DNA of 64,000 nt from Epiperipatus broadwayi. Its lineage: Eukaryota; Onychophora; Udeonychophora; Euonychophora; Peripatidae. Every line of letters begins with the position of its first letter. Position 1 is the stretch's first letter. This document shows, piece by piece, positions 60,048 to 64,000 of the stretch. The DNA lies in assembly GCA_028023455.1 (NCBI GenBank), contig JAQFVV010012512.1:2887935-2951934 (forward strand), given 5' to 3'. The position numbers and the translations under genes were made by a program. The notes below the pieces were generated by a model, which did no database searches, was not told the DNA's origin, and worked only from the letters and a program-made list of their open reading frames with translations.

Positions 60048-60235
60048 TAGACCAGATTAATTTATATTGGATTTTAGAATTTTATCAGATCAAATTGATC
60101 ATCCTAACCATCACCTTCATCCATCGATTTAATCAGTTGCAAATTGGCACCAATATTTTGGGCCTTCTTTTTGTTAGATTTAAATGGAGCACAGCAATCG
60201 ACAATACCGTCGGTTACAATATATATATATATATA

Positions 60236-62744
60236 GTAACAGGGGATGGGGAGATATATAGTAAGTGGAAGGTGGAGTGATGGAAAATCATCATCAACCC
60301 CAAGTCAATACAAAATGAAATATCAATAATTTACAAAGCATATATAACTAAGATATGTTTAACAGGATCATGAGATCAAAAGAATCTCTGTGAGATTGAG
60401 AGATCAGGAGATCAACTAAAAGCATAATTAACCATCAACCAGCATTATCAAAAAGTAAGTAATTATAAGTAATACTCAAAATACCATTCATTATCATGCA
60501 TGATCAAACTACATCAGAATACAATCAACAGTCCATCTTGTGGCTGTATTTGAACAATAAAAAATATAAATCAACAGTCAACATTGTTACTGGATTGAAA
60601 ATGGGTCTTCTGTAGACCAGGCTAATTATTGAGCCTTTGCCACCTTGGGCAATTATTTAAGCATAACTTGGATGCACCACTTAAGGACTCATCCATCAGA
60701 ATGCATAAGAATCTAACAATAATGCTGGGACATTAAAATATGTTGATCACATCAATGCTCAGCCTGCCTGTAATGGCCAACTATAAAATTAACTTCTAAT
60801 AAGACTAAAATAAAATAAAATATAGTGCTTGGTCTTTAAAAAGTATTCTCTTTTGTGTCAACCTTGATTATGGTTGATCATCTCTGGGTGCCCAAAAGCA
60901 CTAAATCCACATTCCCATTTATATATTCATTCCAGGCTCAAATCTAGCTCAGAGAACATAAGTCTATTATGGTATGTGACCAAGAGATGATGAAATACAA
61001 TTTTTAACAATTGAAATATAAGTTTATTAACAAAAATAAAAATGACATTAAAGTTTCTAGAATTAAGTTACATACATAAGCCCTCTGACTTTGATTTACA
61101 TGATTAATACATTAGGTTTACTGAAAATCCACTCAGCACACAGGCATGTGGCTTGATACAAAATGAACATGTTTGAATTGATGTTTAATTTTAAAAAATA
61201 ATCAAAATTTAGTGTCTGACACATTGTTATTTACAATACAATTGACATATATACATACATACATGTGTGTGTGAAATTTCTGAAAATATTTAACTTGTTA
61301 CATAAAAATAATAAATTGTTAAACTTTTTGACTTATATTTTTAATAAGACCATACCTATACTAGGTTTACTAAAACACATATATAGAATTGCACAGATTA
61401 TTAACATAAATCTAATTTTGTCAAAACAATAAAAAAACTTAATTTTTATAATTACAAATTCCATTTTGAATATACATAAAATTTACATAATTGTTATAGT
61501 AATAAAAGTTATTTTCACAATTATTCTTTGTTGAAAATGTATAAATTGCCACTTTTTATTGATTAGTTTCTTAAAAGAAATACATACTATCAACGCTTTT
61601 TTTTCTTCTTTAATAAACAATTTTAAACTAATATAGTTTTATATGTATCTATTAGTTATAAAAATGTCATTTTACTAAGTAAATTATTTAAAATTTCGTT
61701 ATCATATATAATACTATTAGATTTCAACTCAAGCAAAAGTTACTTGTTTGTTTTAACTTATTAATTTATAATTTTACAAGTTGTTTTCAGGAATATTAAA
61801 ATGAAATAATTCATTGTATACACACACAATGTGTTTATCTGTGGTTCCCTGTGTGTATAGACAAACAGCAGCATAAATACATCACTTTCTTCAAGCTTAC
61901 TCTTGGTAAGCTTGGTTTTTGGTCCCTCAGAATATAATACAGGTTTGTTGTCATCATCAGGAAAAATATAATCTCTGTAAAATGTTAGTCTGTAGTTGGT
62001 CTCTTTCTGTCTAGGATTATTCCAGGCAAGCAGCTATCTTGGTTTGATAGATTTCAGGTAAGCAACTGTCCTCTCCGCATTTAAGGTTATGACTTTCAGC
62101 ACAAAGAAGTGTGTCATTTTACTCCATGTGAATTCAAACTCTTGCAAAGGAAAATAGAATCAGTTCCTAAATCTACTGTCCTGCCTTCAGCTACATCAGT
62201 TCACGGTAACTATTCTGCCAACTCTATGGTCAGCCAAAATTAACTGCTACAAACTTGGTCAACAAGCTGCAACTCCAAAAATATTGTAAAGCCAACTTTG
62301 CAGCTGACCCATTTAAAAATAAACAATTTCTCTAACCTTACAAGCTGCAAACTATTATCCAGAATGCAGCTGATATTTTTATCAGCCTTTTATTGAATCA
62401 TCTGAGAAGATAGCAACACCTTGATTGAAAACAAAGTTTTATTTTTATCTCTCTAATCCCTTGGAATCTACATACATGTTTTACTTAGATAATAGAAATT
62501 TACAAATTCATTAAAGATTTCAAAAATAGACATTTTTAAAAATTATCAGAAAACATGCTTAATTTTAAATTTCAAAATCAGAATTACAAATAATATTTAT
62601 CAGATCCTTTTCAAATATTAATTTCATAATGAAATTTTATTTTAAACCCAGGGTTATTTAACCTTTTACTTATTATTTTATTTTAGGAAATATAGAAAAA
62701 TATCTACAAAAATTTATGTCAGTGTTTATTTCTACTTTTCCTTT

Positions 62745-62748
<4 letters not shown>
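60236..62748 (+). repeat. LTR-like copy 1 (TGTAACAGG family)
   Basis: Starts GTAACAGGGGATGGGG after (TA)n. It shares with 62792-64000 the blocks GGTGGAGTGATGGAAAATCATCATCA, GAGCCTTTGCCA(C/G)CTTGGGCAATTATT and TAACTTGGATGCACCAC, and later TTAACTTATTAATTTATAATTTTA. The match is in direct orientation over at least 1.6 kb with insertions in copy 1. No open reading frame with a known domain. (The quoted shared words are interrupted by single differences between copies.). Confidence 0.7.

Positions 62749-62791
<43 letters not shown>
62749..62791. repeat. (TA)n microsatellite, ~43 bp
   Basis: Uninterrupted TA repeat between the two LTR-like copies. Confidence 0.95.
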
Positions 62792-62794
<3 letters not shown>

Positions 62795-64000
62795 AGCAGG
62801 ATGGGGTGATAGGAAATGGAGTATTAGGAAGTGGGGTGATGGAAAATCATCATCACTCCCAATTCATCAATATTTCAAATAATTTACAAAAATGTATATA
62901 AGTAATGAGATATTTAATAAGAGCATAAGATTAGAGATCTCTGATTATTGAGAGATCAGCCAGCCACTCCTCAGAGCAACTATGATTAAGTATAAATCAA
63001 CCAGCATTATAAAATAAAAGTAATTATAAGTAAGTATGAGTACTACTCAGAATAAATAACCATCCATCATCATCATTGATGGGAATAAACAAATCAGTAC
63101 AATAAATCCGAATAAATTCATCAGTTAACATTGTGACTGGATTGGAAATGGGTCTTCTTTAGACCAGGCTAACTATTGAGCCTTTGCCAGCTTGGGCAAT
63201 TATTAAACATAACTTGGATGCACCACAATAATAATAAAATGGAAATTAAGATGCATAAAAATAATATTACTCACATATAAACTTTCTGATTTGATTACAA
63301 TACAAAATTTCAAATAGTCACATTGCAATTTACATAATTGCCATTCAAAATTCAAATTATTACATTGGTTTACATATATATATATATGCACACAGATGTG
63401 CAATTTATAATATACAATTAATATTCACTAACAAAAAATGATTATAATTTTACATATATGAGTGTGCATGTATATACACACACTGACGTTTACCTATTTA
63501 GATTTGTTACAATAATATATTTTTTATAATTATTCAATATTGAAAATATATAAAATCATGTTGCTTAATTCTTTCATAAAGTTTAACACTTTTTTTTTGC
63601 TTTTTGATTTTAATTCGAACAAAATTATGCTTGCATTTAAGTTATATATTCTTCTTTTAATGTCATTTTTTTATGAGGACTTACCAAAACAATTTCTTTA
63701 AATATATATCAAATCGTCTTTCTTTTAGACATTTGACTCAAGCAAATTATTTACTTGTTTTGCTTTAAGTTATTAATTTATAATTTTAAAAGTTGTTTAA
63801 AGGAATATTAAAATAAAATAATTGTTATAAATAGAAGGTTTTATTGTATTTTTGGTGTGTTAATGAATCGTGACTTTTCCTGAAATCTTTTTTCTCCTAA
63901 AGCAAGTTGTAATTTTTTTTTTAAAGTTTATTTATTTTTTTAAACAGAAGTATGTTAAATTATATTTATTTATTCCAAAATTATGATGTGTGACTGCTAA
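62792..64000 (+). repeat. LTR-like copy 2, runs off the window
   Basis: Starts TGTAGCAGGATGGGGTGATAGG. Matches copy 1 in order. Truncated by the window edge, so whether copies 1 and 2 are the two LTRs of one short element, or two separate insertions, cannot be settled here. Confidence 0.7.

Noticed and set aside
1-64000. A new prokaryote-style defence or gene cluster
   Set aside because: No operons, ribosome binding sites or compact coding; all long frames are retroelement proteins, so the window is eukaryotic repeat-rich DNA.

Overview
This is AT-rich (roughly 70-75% A+T by eye), CpG-poor eukaryotic DNA, almost certainly from an invertebrate animal with a large, intron-rich, transposon-rich genome. 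The evidence is non-LTR retrotransposons of metazoan type, Gypsy-like LTR elements with tRNA-type primer sites, tRNA-derived SINE-like pieces, a hAT/ZBED-type zinc-finger remnant, a piggyBac-type insertion, many (TA)n tracts and two exon-like patches with 3' splice signals. I see no bacterial operon, ribosome binding site, CRISPR array or functional RNA gene. The sequence does not let me name the phylum.

Layout. 1-5 kb: a dead hAT/ZBED zinc-finger piece inside a hairpin repeat, one GC-richer exon-like patch with a fibronectin-III-like start, and a 92-bp tandem repeat. 5.0-6.9 kb: a 5'-truncated LINE with a 15-bp target-site duplication and a twin-priming 5' inversion. 8.4 kb: a small foldback MITE. 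11.1-12.0 kb: a second copy of the 5-kb LINE family on the minus strand. 13.1-20.5 kb: a solo LTR, then a coding-less LTR element (minus strand) with two ~1.65-kb LTRs and a tRNA-Lys-type primer site. 20.7-22.6 kb: a palindromic tRNA-SINE pair and a ~930-bp foldback. 25.4-30.7 kb: 410-bp tandem units, one split by a LINE with an SGNH-esterase ORF1 end plus endonuclease and reverse transcriptase, followed by an inverted unit. 30.7-34.0 kb: an RTE-clade LINE broken by only a few stops and frameshifts. 34.3-37.0 kb: an LTR element with a palindromic LTR. 37.0-39.5 kb: a 333-bp direct duplication and the best host-gene signal, a cysteine-rich terminal exon (39136-39278) whose 3' part is tandemly duplicated. 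40.6-43.2 kb: a second palindromic LTR module. 43.3-55.7 kb: a full-length but dead Gypsy element (LTR, PBS, gag, protease, RT, RNase H, integrase remnants, PPT, LTR), with a piggyBac-type MITE in its 3' LTR. 57.7 kb: a promoter-like patch. 60.2-64.0 kb: two tandem LTR-like copies separated by (TA)n, the second running off the window.

How the parts relate. Nearly all mobile sequence is defective; no complete mobilising protein is present. The unusual themes are (1) repeated inverted duplication of element ends, at least six separate cases, (2) LTR-type elements sitting in (TA)n tracts with termini built on TGTAAC...GTTACA, and (3) a short stem-loop at LTR starts shared between otherwise different families. 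The only candidates for host coding sequence are the exon-like patches near 1.8 kb and 39.2 kb.
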